Origin: Dyella sp. C11
GTDB lineage: Bacteria; Pseudomonadota; Gammaproteobacteria; Xanthomonadales; Rhodanobacteraceae
Direction: 5' to 3'
NCBI RefSeq assembly: GCF_003121485.1
Contig: NZ_QAVX01000001.1
Coordinates: forward strand, 496,001-560,000
DNA length: 64,000 nt
Shown: piece after piece, positions 35,006-42,883 of the stretch
Numbering within the stretch: the first letter of the stretch is position 1
Layout: every line of letters begins with the position of its first letter
Made by a program: the position numbers and the translations under genes
Notes under the pieces: generated by a model
Seen by the model: the letters and a program-made list of their open reading frames with translations, nothing else
Told to the model about the DNA's origin: nothing
The model's database searches: none

Positions 35006-37642
35006 TTACAACTTGAAACCCAGGTTCAGTGTGTAGGTACGTCCGTTCTTGTACGCGTTGAGCGGTTCGGCCGGCGTGTTGTTGTAGACGAAGTACGTCT
35101 CGTCCAGCAGGTTGGTGCCATCCAGCGACACGCGCATGTGATCGTTGATCTGGTAACCGATCGATGCGTCCAGTTCGCGGAAGATGCCGGTGATCTGCGA
35201 GGACTGCAGCTGCGCGATCTGCGTGAAGTACGACGAGCGCCAGCTGTAGGTCACGCGTGCGCTCCACGGCCCGTGCTCGTAGTACGGCGTAAGGTTGAAC
35301 GCGTTCTTGGAGTTGTACGGCAGCGGGAACGAGTTGCTGGTGTCTGCATCCGAGTAGGTGTAGTTGGCCAGCAGGCCGAAACCGTAGGCGTAGTTGCCCT
35401 GGTAGGTCAGCGACACGCCCTTCACCTTGGCGACGCCGGCATTCACCGGAATCTCCATCGAGTAGCTCGCATCCTGCAGCGTGGTCAGGTCGAAATGCGT
35501 CTGCTGCACGTTGGTGTTGAGGATGTAACCGGAAATGCGGCGATAGAACAGTTCCGCCGACAGCAGGCTGTTTTCGCTGAAGTACCACTCGGCCGAGGCG
35601 TCGTAGTTGGTGGACTTGTACGGCTTCAGGTCCGTGTTGCCACCGGAACCCGTGAGCGTGCGGTCATCCAGGGCCACGTACGGCGTCATTTCCTGGTAGC
35701 GCGGACGGGCGATGGTCTTGGCGGCGGCGAAGCGCAGCGTCACGTCTTCCATGGGGTCGTACGCAATGTTGAACGACGGCAGCCAGCCGCTGTAGCTGCT
35801 GCGCTTGTCCACGGGTGCGTACACGTTCTCGCCGACGGAGTTGTAGCCCGTCACCGTGTCGCGCGTGTGGTAGTAACGCGCACCGAAGTTGCCACGGTAG
35901 TTGTCGCCGCCGAAATCACCCTGCACGTAGAACGCGCGGTTCTGTTCGGCAATGGCGTAGGTGGCCTTGGGGTCCATCGGCGCGCTGGTATACAGCGACT
36001 GCACGTAGTCCTTGAGTGCGCCCGGGCTGATCGTGGTCCAGTCGGCCATGCTCGACGTGGCGTTCAAGCCCGAGAGATAACCGCTCGGCGTGCCGCCACC
36101 GGCCAGATCGGCCAGCGAAACGCCCGAGCCATCCGGCGAAGGGATCAGCGCGGCGTAGCCGGTCTGTCCGTTGTAGTGGTTGCTCGCCTTGATGCCGAAT
36201 TCGATTTCGTTGAGCGGCCCCAGCGCCAGGTCGTGGTTGAAGTCGGCCTGGAAGTAGCGCTCCTTGTCGAAGCTCGGCGCATAGCTGAAGCCGGCGCCGT
36301 GCGCGAGCATCGTGCTGGGATCGTTCGGCGAGTTGAAGTTGATCTGCGGGTTCTGGCCGGCGAGGTTCCAGTTGTAGCCACCGAAGCCCTGGAACTGCAC
36401 GTTGTAGATGCCCTGCGAACCACCGCTGGAACTGGTGTAGCCCAGCTGGCTGGACGCATTCCAGCCGTTGCCGTGCCAGTCTGCGCGCAGCTGCGCCGAA
36501 CCCGTATTGACCTTGGATTCGCGCTCGTAGCCGTCGAGATACGTCGGGGCGTCGGCGCCGTACGAACCGCTGGTGGCCACGCCGTTGGTGAAGTTGAGCG
36601 CCGTGGCATCCGGTGCGCTGCCGGACCAGTCGCCGTAGTGGCTCTGGTTGAAGTTGTTGAACTTCTCGGTGACGTACAGGCCGGTGAAGTTCAGTTCGAA
36701 CGCTTCGTTCGGCTTCCACTGGATGCCGGTGGACACGCCATCACGCTTGCGCTCCTGCTCGAACAGCGCCGTGTTGATGGCGGTGGGGTACACGCCCGTG
36801 GTGCCGGGCGGCACCACCGTTGGCGAGAACTGGTGGCCCGGGTCGGTGTCGGTGGGATCGTTCGCGCGCTGGTAGCCGAAGATCTCGGTGCCTTCGCGCT
36901 GGATGGTGCGATCCGAATGCATCACCGAACCGAGGATGCCGAACGTGTGGTCGTCGTTCTTCCAGCTGTAGAGCAGCGAACCCTGCGGCTCGCCCTTGTC
37001 GGCGCGGTCGTTGTACTGGTAACCGAGGTTGCCGGTAAGCGTGTTGGCGGGCAGATCCAGCGGACGACGCGTGTTCACGATCACCGTGCCGCCAATGGAG
37101 CCTTCATCGATGCGCGCCTGCGGTGTCTTGTAGACCTCGGCGGTGCCGATGATCTCCGAGGTGAGCAGGCTGTAGTCGAACGAGCGGCTGTCCGGGTTGT
37201 TCGGGTCGGACGTCCAGTTGGTGGAAGCCAGCGTCTGGCCGTTGAGCAGCAGGCGGTTGAGCGCCGGGTCGGTGCCGAGGATGCTGACCTTGTCGCCTTC
37301 GCCGAAATTGCGGTCGACGCTGATGCCGGGCAGGTGCGACAGCGATTCGGCCACGTTGGTATCGGGGAACTTGCCCACGTCTTCGGCGGAAATCGCATCG
37401 ACGATGGAGTCGGAATTGCGCTTGAGATCCAGCGACTTCTGCAGGCTGGCGCGAATGCCGGTGACGGTGACACCTTCCAGCTGTTGCGCCTTGTTCGGAT
37501 CGACCGTGCTCGGCTGGGCGCTGTTGTTCTGCTGCGCGGCGTTCTGCGGCGGATTGCTGCCTGCGTCCTGTGCCATGGCCGACGCGCTGGCGATCAACGC
37601 TGCGGCCATGCCCATCCAAAGTGCGTTCTTGCGATAGATCAC
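35006..37642 (-). CDS. TonB-dependent receptor, Xanthomonas/Caulobacter type
   Basis: This is an 878-residue outer-membrane receptor for oligosaccharide uptake. It has a signal peptide (ALWMGMAAALIASASAMAQ), a Gln/Asn/Pro-rich linker, a TonB-box-like EGVTVTGIRASLQKSL, and the plug with ISAEDVGKFPDTNVAESL, the hallmark of the TonB-Xanth-Caul group. The 22-strand barrel ends in a typical terminal strand (YTLNLGFKL). I chose GTG at 37642 because AGAGAGG lies 5 bases before it and the signal peptide follows directly; an open extension upstream has no similarity. Location beside three mannosidases suggests mannosides as the ligand. Confidence 0.9.
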   Translation of the reverse strand: MIYRKNALWMGMAAALIASASAMAQDAGSNPPQNAAQQNNSAQPSTVDPNKAQQLEGVTVTGIRASLQKSLDLKRNSDSIVDAISAEDVGKFPDTNVAESLSHLPGISVDRNFGEGDKVSILGTDPALNRLLLNGQTLASTNWTSDPNNPDSRSFDYSLLTSEIIGTAEVYKTPQARIDEGSIGGTVIVNTRRPLDLPANTLTGNLGYQYNDRADKGEPQGSLLYSWKNDDHTFGILGSVMHSDRTIQREGTEIFGYQRANDPTDTDPGHQFSPTVVPPGTTGVYPTAINTALFEQERKRDGVSTGIQWKPNEAFELNFTGLYVTEKFNNFNQSHYGDWSGSAPDATALNFTNGVATSGSYGADAPTYLDGYERESKVNTGSAQLRADWHGNGWNASSQLGYTSSSGGSQGIYNVQFQGFGGYNWNLAGQNPQINFNSPNDPSTMLAHGAGFSYAPSFDKERYFQADFNHDLALGPLNEIEFGIKASNHYNGQTGYAALIPSPDGSGVSLADLAGGGTPSGYLSGLNATSSMADWTTISPGALKDYVQSLYTSAPMDPKATYAIAEQNRAFYVQGDFGGDNYRGNFGARYYHTRDTVTGYNSVGENVYAPVDKRSSYSGWLPSFNIAYDPMEDVTLRFAAAKTIARPRYQEMTPYVALDDRTLTGSGGNTDLKPYKSTNYDASAEWYFSENSLLSAELFYRRISGYILNTNVQQTHFDLTTLQDASYSMEIPVNAGVAKVKGVSLTYQGNYAYGFGLLANYTYSDADTSNSFPLPYNSKNAFNLTPYYEHGPWSARVTYSWRSSYFTQIAQLQSSQITGIFRELDASIGYQINDHMRVSLDGTNLLDETYFVYNNTPAEPLNAYKNGRTYTLNLGFKL

Positions 37643-37864
37643 GCGTACCTCTCTCTGCAACGACAGTGCGTTGGCTGAGCCGTGGGACAGCGCGTGGGGA
37701 CACGCTGTCCGTGAGTTTTTCGGCACAAGTTCGCCCGCATCGCCTGCTGGCAATGGCTGGGTTCGTGCCGTGATGAACATCGAAGGGGCCGGCGGGGGTC
37801 TGGGAACCGGTCAGACCCCGCGCCGGGCCACTGGCATCGTGTGGGGCAGCCAGCGGACTCGGTC

Positions 37865-37894
37865 ATTCTTGAAGTCCGCTGATAACGTTGTCAA
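37865..37894 (-). promoter_or_regulatory. promoter of the TonB receptor gene
   Basis: On the minus strand a perfect TTGACA (37889-37894) and AAGAAT (37865-37870) are 18 bases apart. This implies an mRNA leader of about 215 bases before the GTG at 37642. Confidence 0.6.
37880..37893. promoter_or_regulatory. LacI-type operator TGATAACGTTGTCA
   Basis: This 14-base near-perfect palindrome has the central AACGTT typical of LacI-family operators. It overlaps the TTGACA box of the receptor promoter, so a bound repressor would block RNA polymerase. The matching site at 28208 marks the other end of the locus. Confidence 0.65.
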
Positions 37895-37971
37895 CAGAAA
37901 ATTTCACTCGATCTAAAGAAATTGACTGTTGTCTAATCTATTGAAATAAAACAGTTAATTGACGCCGCCAA

Positions 37972-37988
37972 ATATTGCATCGCAATAT
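37972..37988. promoter_or_regulatory. palindrome ATATTGC-ATC-GCAATAT
   Basis: A perfect 7-3-7 inverted repeat lies in the AT-rich part of the control region, about 270 bases before the sigma factor gene. It is probably a binding site for a dimeric regulator; which one is unknown. Confidence 0.4.
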
Positions 37989-38258
37989 GAAAAGCGACAC
38001 TTTTGAATCGATCCAAGAACGCAAGCCCGAGCGGCCGATTCCCCTGGCGTCGGGAAACGTCGGTGCCAGCAGGCTTTCGCGCCGAGAACGCCCCGGACGC
38101 CGGGTCGGGTGGTGGGGAGGAACCGTTTTGTTGCAATGCACCGCAAAGTGCTGCGGTTTGCGCCGGTCGTTTCACGAAGCCGTCATAACGCCCACCTAGT
38201 CTGCCGGCCCGACTTGGCGCCGTAGCCTTCCTCGGCAAACGCGGTGGATGGAGGCGAG

Positions 38259-38774
38259 GTGCGTGAAAAGCATGGGGCATGGTCGGCGTTGTTCGCGGAG
38301 AAGGGCGCGACGCTAAGCAAATATTTCCTCCGGCGCGTGTCGCACCGCTGGGACGCGCAGGACCTGGTGCAGGAGGTCTATCTGCGCCTGCTGCGCATCG
38401 GGCCGGACGATGCGGCGAACATCCGCAGTCCCGAGGCTTACCTGTTCACCGTGGCCGCGAACCTGGTGAAAGAGCACGCCGTGCTTCGCCAGCAGCAGCC
38501 CTTGGGCAGCGATGAGCTGGATCAGGTGGTGGAACAGCTGGTGGCGCCCACCAACGTCGAAGCGGACATGGACAGCGCGCTGCGCAGCGAGCGTCTGGGC
38601 GTGTTGATCGACCGCCTGTCGCCCAAGTGCAAGGCCGTGCTGATCATGCATTACCGCGACGACATGTCGTATCGCGACATCGCCGAGTGCATGTCCATTT
38701 CCACGAACATGGTGAAGAAGTACATCGTGAAAGGCTTGGCGGCGTGCCGGCAAAGGATGGCCGACTATGAATGA
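38259..38774 (+). CDS. FecI-type ECF sigma factor
   Basis: The protein has 171 residues. Sigma region 2 is YFLRRVSHRWDAQDLVQEVYLRLLRI, followed by SPEAYLFTVAANLVKEHAVL. Region 4 is LSPKCKAVLIMHYRDDMSYR, with the DNA-reading helix around ISTNMVKKYIVKGL. The FecI subgroup serves iron or nutrient receptor genes. I prefer GTG at 38259, which has GGAGG 4 bases upstream; a GTG at 38244 is the alternative. It overlaps the anti-sigma gene by 8 bases. Its expected target is the STN receptor gene downstream. Confidence 0.88.
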   Translation: MREKHGAWSALFAEKGATLSKYFLRRVSHRWDAQDLVQEVYLRLLRIGPDDAANIRSPEAYLFTVAANLVKEHAVLRQQQPLGSDELDQVVEQLVAPTNVEADMDSALRSERLGVLIDRLSPKCKAVLIMHYRDDMSYRDIAECMSISTNMVKKYIVKGLAACRQRMADYE

Positions 38775-39882
38775 TTCCACGCAGTTCGATGCCGCGCGCC
38801 AGGCGCGACGCATCACCGAGCAGGCGGTGTCCTGGTACATCGAGCAGCAGGAACCGCTGAGCGAACGCCAGCGCGTGGCCTTCCTCAACTGGTTGCGCGC
38901 GTCGCCGCGTCACGTGGCGGAGTACTTCGCCGTGGCGCAAATGCACGGTGACTTCAAGGCTGCCGCCGCACTGAAGACCATCACGGCCGAGCAGCTGGTG
39001 GAACAGGCGGGCCGCGACAATCCGGTGGTGATGTTCCCCTTGATGGGACCCGCCATGCGCAAGGAACCCGCGCCACGCACGGGTCGCACGCATCGAGCGC
39101 TGAAAGCGGTGGCAGGCGTGGCCGCTGCGGTGGTGATGGCGTGGCTGGGCACGGATTACTGGCGCGCGTCGCGCGGCAACATCGAGCAGATGTATCAGGG
39201 TGACGTGGCTTCGGTACGTTCGCTGACCCTGCCCGATGGCACCCTGGTGCAGCTGGAGCAGGGCGGCGCCATTCACGTGCATTTCGATGGCCGCTACCGC
39301 CGCATCGAGGTGGTGCGCGGCAATGCGCTGTTCGATGTGGGCAAGGACGCGAAACGGCCCATGTTCGTCAGCGTGGGCGGCCACGTGCTGCAGGACATCG
39401 GTACGGTGTTTGACGTCAAGCGCGATGCGGGTGGAGACACGCTCACGGTCATCAGCGGTCGGGTGCGCGTGCTCGATGCGCCAGCCTCCGCACTCAAGGG
39501 CATGGACCTGCCCTTGCTCGATGGCGTCGTTGTGGCCGACCTCACCGCCGGCCAGCAGATTTCGATGGGCGCCACGCAGGTGGGCACGAAGCAGCCCGCG
39601 CAGATCGCCAAGGTCACCGCCTGGCTGCCCAGCGAGATCCGCTTCCAGCATGAGACCATCGGCAATGTCGCGCGCCGCTTCAATGCGTATACCAGCAAGC
39701 CCCTGGTGATCGACAACGCCACCATTGCAGATGAACGCATCAGCGGCATCTTCCACGCGAACAATCCCCAGGCGTTTGCTGCGTATCTGGCGACGCTGCC
39801 GGATGTGCGCGTGATCGACGAGAGCGATCGCGTGCGTGTGGTGGCGTCGAATCAAACGGCAATAAAAGCGGATCGACTGTAA
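38767..39882 (+). CDS. FecR-type anti-sigma factor/sigma regulator
   Basis: The protein has 371 residues. The N-terminal cytoplasmic DUF4880 domain (ITEQAVSWYIEQQEPLSERQ, FLNWLRASPRHVAEY) binds the sigma factor. A single membrane span lies at about 112-128. The periplasmic FecR domain follows (RSLTLPDGTLVQLEQGGAIH, GRYRRIEVVRGNALFDV). The C-terminal STN-like part contacts the receptor signalling domain (LPSEIRFQHETIGNVARRFN). It is coupled to the sigma gene by overlap and upstream of its partner receptor. Confidence 0.9.
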   Translation: MNDSTQFDAARQARRITEQAVSWYIEQQEPLSERQRVAFLNWLRASPRHVAEYFAVAQMHGDFKAAAALKTITAEQLVEQAGRDNPVVMFPLMGPAMRKEPAPRTGRTHRALKAVAGVAAAVVMAWLGTDYWRASRGNIEQMYQGDVASVRSLTLPDGTLVQLEQGGAIHVHFDGRYRRIEVVRGNALFDVGKDAKRPMFVSVGGHVLQDIGTVFDVKRDAGGDTLTVISGRVRVLDAPASALKGMDLPLLDGVVVADLTAGQQISMGATQVGTKQPAQIAKVTAWLPSEIRFQHETIGNVARRFNAYTSKPLVIDNATIADERISGIFHANNPQAFAAYLATLPDVRVIDESDRVRVVASNQTAIKADRL

Positions 39883-40010
39883 GAAAAGATTCATGCAATT
39901 GGCGGTACCCGGTTTCGCATCGATGGGCTCTTCAAAGGTATAGGCCGGCAAAAGATGCATCTGCATCGCGTGTCGGCCATTCCTTTACCCCACTCAGAGC
40001 TTCTCCCCAC

Positions 40011-42809
40011 ATGCGTAATCGTTTGGCCTTCCAAATTGCTCTCGCGCTTGGCGTCTGTCTGCCGCTTTCCTCGTTCGCACAAGCGCCTTCGGCCGTGCAC
40101 ACCACGGCCATCGCCGCGATGCCACTCGCCAAAGCCCTGGAGAATTTCTCGCACGAAGCGGGGATGCAGGTGGTCTATGGCTCGGAGATTCCCGACACCA
40201 TCCGCAGCCCTGGCGCAGACGCCGGACTTGCGCCGGAAGCGCAGCTGCACCAGCTGCTGGCGGGCACGGGCCTCACCTATCGCCTCGTCACGCCCAACAC
40301 GGTGTCGATCGTCCCGGGAAACGTGGCAGCCAATGCGGGCAACCCGGCCTCCGCTGCGGTGACGACGGCCGGTAACACGGACTCCGCATTGGCCAGCGAA
40401 ACGATGGCGGCTTCGGGCAGCAACAAGAGCGCCAAGGATCTCGACCAGGTGGTGGTCACTGCGCGTTCGGGCGTGGATGAACGCACCAAGGCGCAGACCA
40501 GCTACTCCATCACCACCATCGACGAGGATCGCCTGCGCATGCAGAACCCGACATCCGTCACCGAGGCCATGAAGTCGGTGCCGGGTTTCTGGGTGGAAGC
40601 CTCCGGCGGTGAGGCCAGCGGCAACATCCGTGCACGCGGTATTCCGGTGGACGGCTTCGGCTCGGTGAACCTGCTGGATGACGGCATTCCCGTGCAGCAC
40701 GACCCGGCGCTGGGTTACCTCAATGCCGACCAGGCGTTTCGACTGGATGAAACCATCGACCACATTGAAGTGGTGCGCGGTGGTCCGTCGTCGATCTTCT
40801 ATTCGAACGCACCGGCGGGCGCGATCAACTTCATTCCGCGTGCAGTCGGCGATTCGGCGGAAGGCCTGGTGAAATACACCGTGGGCAACTACGGCCTCAA
40901 TCGTCTGGACTTCTGGTACGGCACGCCCATCGGCGATGGTTGGAAGCTGAGCGCGGGCGGTTTCTATCGCCAGGACAACGGCATCCGCAGTCCGGGCTTT
41001 ACCAACGATCAAGGCGGTCAGTTGCGCGCCACGCTGTCCAAGCAGTTCGAGGAAGGCAGCATCAGTTTCGACATCAAGCGCCTCGACGACAAGGTGGCGC
41101 TGGACCTGGGCATTCCGATGTACCGCAATGCCAGCGGTGATCTGGTGGCCGTGCCGGGCTTCAACGGCAACTACGGCACGCTGGCCGGGCCGGAAACCGA
41201 ACACGTGCAGATGATCCAGGGCAACGGCAGCCTGTACAACTTCGACAACAGCGACGGCACGCAGGTCAAGCGCACGCAGTTCACCACCAAGTTCGACTAC
41301 AACCTGGGCGATGGTTGGAAGATTGCCGAAGACCTGCGCTACAGCGATACCGACACCGTGCGTAACGGCGTGTATCCAAATGCAGTGCAGACCACATCTG
41401 ACTTTTTCACCACGGCCAAGACGCAGCTCGCCAAGTACTACCCCAATGCCGCGGGCATGCAGCTGCAATACGTGGACAATGGACAGGCGTACAACGCCAG
41501 ACCCAACAACAACCTGATCGTGACGGGCGGCTTGCGTGGCATCACCATGCCGGTGAACGAATTCACCAGCAACACGCGCCTGATGCGCAAGTTTGAACTG
41601 GGCGACCAGACGCACGACGTCACGTTCGGCTACTACTACGCGCACTTCAACCAGAGCTTCGAACGCTATTCGTCCACCGCCATCCTCACGGCCACCGACA
41701 ACGCACGCCTGCTGGACGTGGTAGCCGTGGACGCCAACGGCAATGCGCTGGGCAAGCTCACCAATGGCGGCATCTACGGTTACGGTTACGAGTGGGCGCA
41801 CGCCAGCGGCACGTCCAACACCAACGCGTTCTATGCCTCCGACGAGTGGCAGGTGAACGATCAGCTGCGCATCGATGGCGGTGCACGTTGGGAGCGTGTG
41901 AATACCACCGGCTGGACCGAGCTGTCGCAGAACGTGAACCTCGGCACGCCGCCCACCAGCAACATCCTCACCGGCAGTGGCCAGTACGTCAGCTATGACC
42001 ACAGCTTCAACAAGCTGGGCTGGACGCTGGGCGCCAACTACCAGTTCAGCGACCACCAGGGTGTGTTTGCGCGATACACGTCCACGTTCCGACTGCCCAA
42101 CCTGAGCTCCTACATCACCACGCCGACGGCTACGCCGATCACGCAGACGATGATCCTGCCGGAGATGGGCTACAAGTACAGCAACCGCTACATGGATGCG
42201 TACGCCACGCTGTTCTACACGAAGTACAACAACGTCAGCTTCAGCAACTACGTATTCGATCCGAACACGGGCGTGTCCACGCCGCAGACGGGTTATGCCA
42301 ACACGGAAACCTACGGCCTGGAACTGGAAGGCACGTTCTATCCGTCCAAGTGGTTCGACGTGCAGTACACCGCCACCATCCAGGACCCCAAGTACAAGGG
42401 GCTGACCTATACCACCGTCACTGCCGGTGCGCCGGTGCTGCTCGACTACGACGACAACCAGCTCATCCGCGTGCCGAAGAACAGCTTCCGCGTGGTGCCC
42501 GGCGTGAACCTGCTGGACGACAAGCTGCGCCTGCAGATGTCCTACGAGTACGAAGGTCGCCGCTACGTGGACACGGCCAACTCGGTGGTGTTGCCGCAGT
42601 ACCACACTATCGGGTTGAGCGCGCGCTACCAGATGACGCCCGAGCTGTCGTTCTTCTTCTACGCCGACAACCTCAACAACTCGCTGGGCCTGACCGAAGG
42701 CAATCCGCGTGCGGGTGAGCTGGCCAGCAGCGATGCGACCAAGAGCGTGTTCATCGCGCGCCCCTTGCTTGGCCGCTCGTTCCGCGCCTCGGTCATGTAC
42801 CGCTTCTGA
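40011..42809 (+). CDS. TonB-dependent signal-transducing receptor with STN domain
   Basis: The protein has 932 residues. After the signal peptide (LAFQIALALGVCLPLSSFAQ) comes a secretin/TonB N-terminal (STN) signalling domain at about 33-105 (AMPLAKALENFSHEAGMQVV). Then come the TonB box region (DLDQVVVTARSG), the plug (MKSVPGFWVEASGGEASGNI, HIEVVRGGPSSIFYSNAPAG) and a beta-barrel ending in FRASVMYRF. STN receptors transmit ligand binding through FecR to FecI. The ligand is unknown; the linked PHP hydrolase gives a hint of a phosphate- or ester-containing compound. A 128-base gap precedes it and may hold the sigma-dependent promoter. Confidence 0.92.
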   Translation: MRNRLAFQIALALGVCLPLSSFAQAPSAVHTTAIAAMPLAKALENFSHEAGMQVVYGSEIPDTIRSPGADAGLAPEAQLHQLLAGTGLTYRLVTPNTVSIVPGNVAANAGNPASAAVTTAGNTDSALASETMAASGSNKSAKDLDQVVVTARSGVDERTKAQTSYSITTIDEDRLRMQNPTSVTEAMKSVPGFWVEASGGEASGNIRARGIPVDGFGSVNLLDDGIPVQHDPALGYLNADQAFRLDETIDHIEVVRGGPSSIFYSNAPAGAINFIPRAVGDSAEGLVKYTVGNYGLNRLDFWYGTPIGDGWKLSAGGFYRQDNGIRSPGFTNDQGGQLRATLSKQFEEGSISFDIKRLDDKVALDLGIPMYRNASGDLVAVPGFNGNYGTLAGPETEHVQMIQGNGSLYNFDNSDGTQVKRTQFTTKFDYNLGDGWKIAEDLRYSDTDTVRNGVYPNAVQTTSDFFTTAKTQLAKYYPNAAGMQLQYVDNGQAYNARPNNNLIVTGGLRGITMPVNEFTSNTRLMRKFELGDQTHDVTFGYYYAHFNQSFERYSSTAILTATDNARLLDVVAVDANGNALGKLTNGGIYGYGYEWAHASGTSNTNAFYASDEWQVNDQLRIDGGARWERVNTTGWTELSQNVNLGTPPTSNILTGSGQYVSYDHSFNKLGWTLGANYQFSDHQGVFARYTSTFRLPNLSSYITTPTATPITQTMILPEMGYKYSNRYMDAYATLFYTKYNNVSFSNYVFDPNTGVSTPQTGYANTETYGLELEGTFYPSKWFDVQYTATIQDPKYKGLTYTTVTAGAPVLLDYDDNQLIRVPKNSFRVVPGVNLLDDKLRLQMSYEYEGRRYVDTANSVVLPQYHTIGLSARYQMTPELSFFFYADNLNNSLGLTEGNPRAGELASSDATKSVFIARPLLGRSFRASVMYRF

Positions 42810-42820
42810 TGACGTTTGGA

Positions 42821-42856
42821 CTCCCGTGCGTCGCTCCGCATGGCGACGCACGGGAG
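42821..42856 (+). terminator. perfect 14-base hairpin between receptor and PHP genes
   Basis: Arms CTCCCGTGCGTCGC and GCGACGCACGGGAG are perfect complements with an 8-base loop. Only GGTTTCTCC follows, so it may be a partial terminator or mRNA stabiliser within the operon. It lies 12 bases after the receptor stop and 27 before the next start. Confidence 0.55.
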
Positions 42857-42883
42857 GGTTTCTCCTGTATCGGAAAGCACGCC

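Larger units (their letters stand above)
37643..38258. other. 616-base divergent control region between receptor and sigma factor
   Basis: No gene was recognised. The segment from 37880 to 37990 is AT-rich unlike the rest of the window. It holds the receptor promoter with a LacI-type operator, an ACTGTT/AACAGT dyad (37925-37930 and 37950-37955) and a perfect palindrome at 37972-37988. The stretch 38000-38250 has no clear signal that I can assign. Confidence 0.6.

Noticed and set aside
34997-37678. 893-codon plus-strand frame opposite the TonB receptor of the mannoside locus
   Set aside because: It is Arg/Val-rich without motifs. The minus-strand receptor has signal peptide, plug motif and terminal strand.
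37933-38280. 115-codon minus-strand frame between receptor and sigma factor genes
   Set aside because: It is Pro/Arg-rich without a ribosome site and runs through the AT-rich regulatory island. It looks non-coding.
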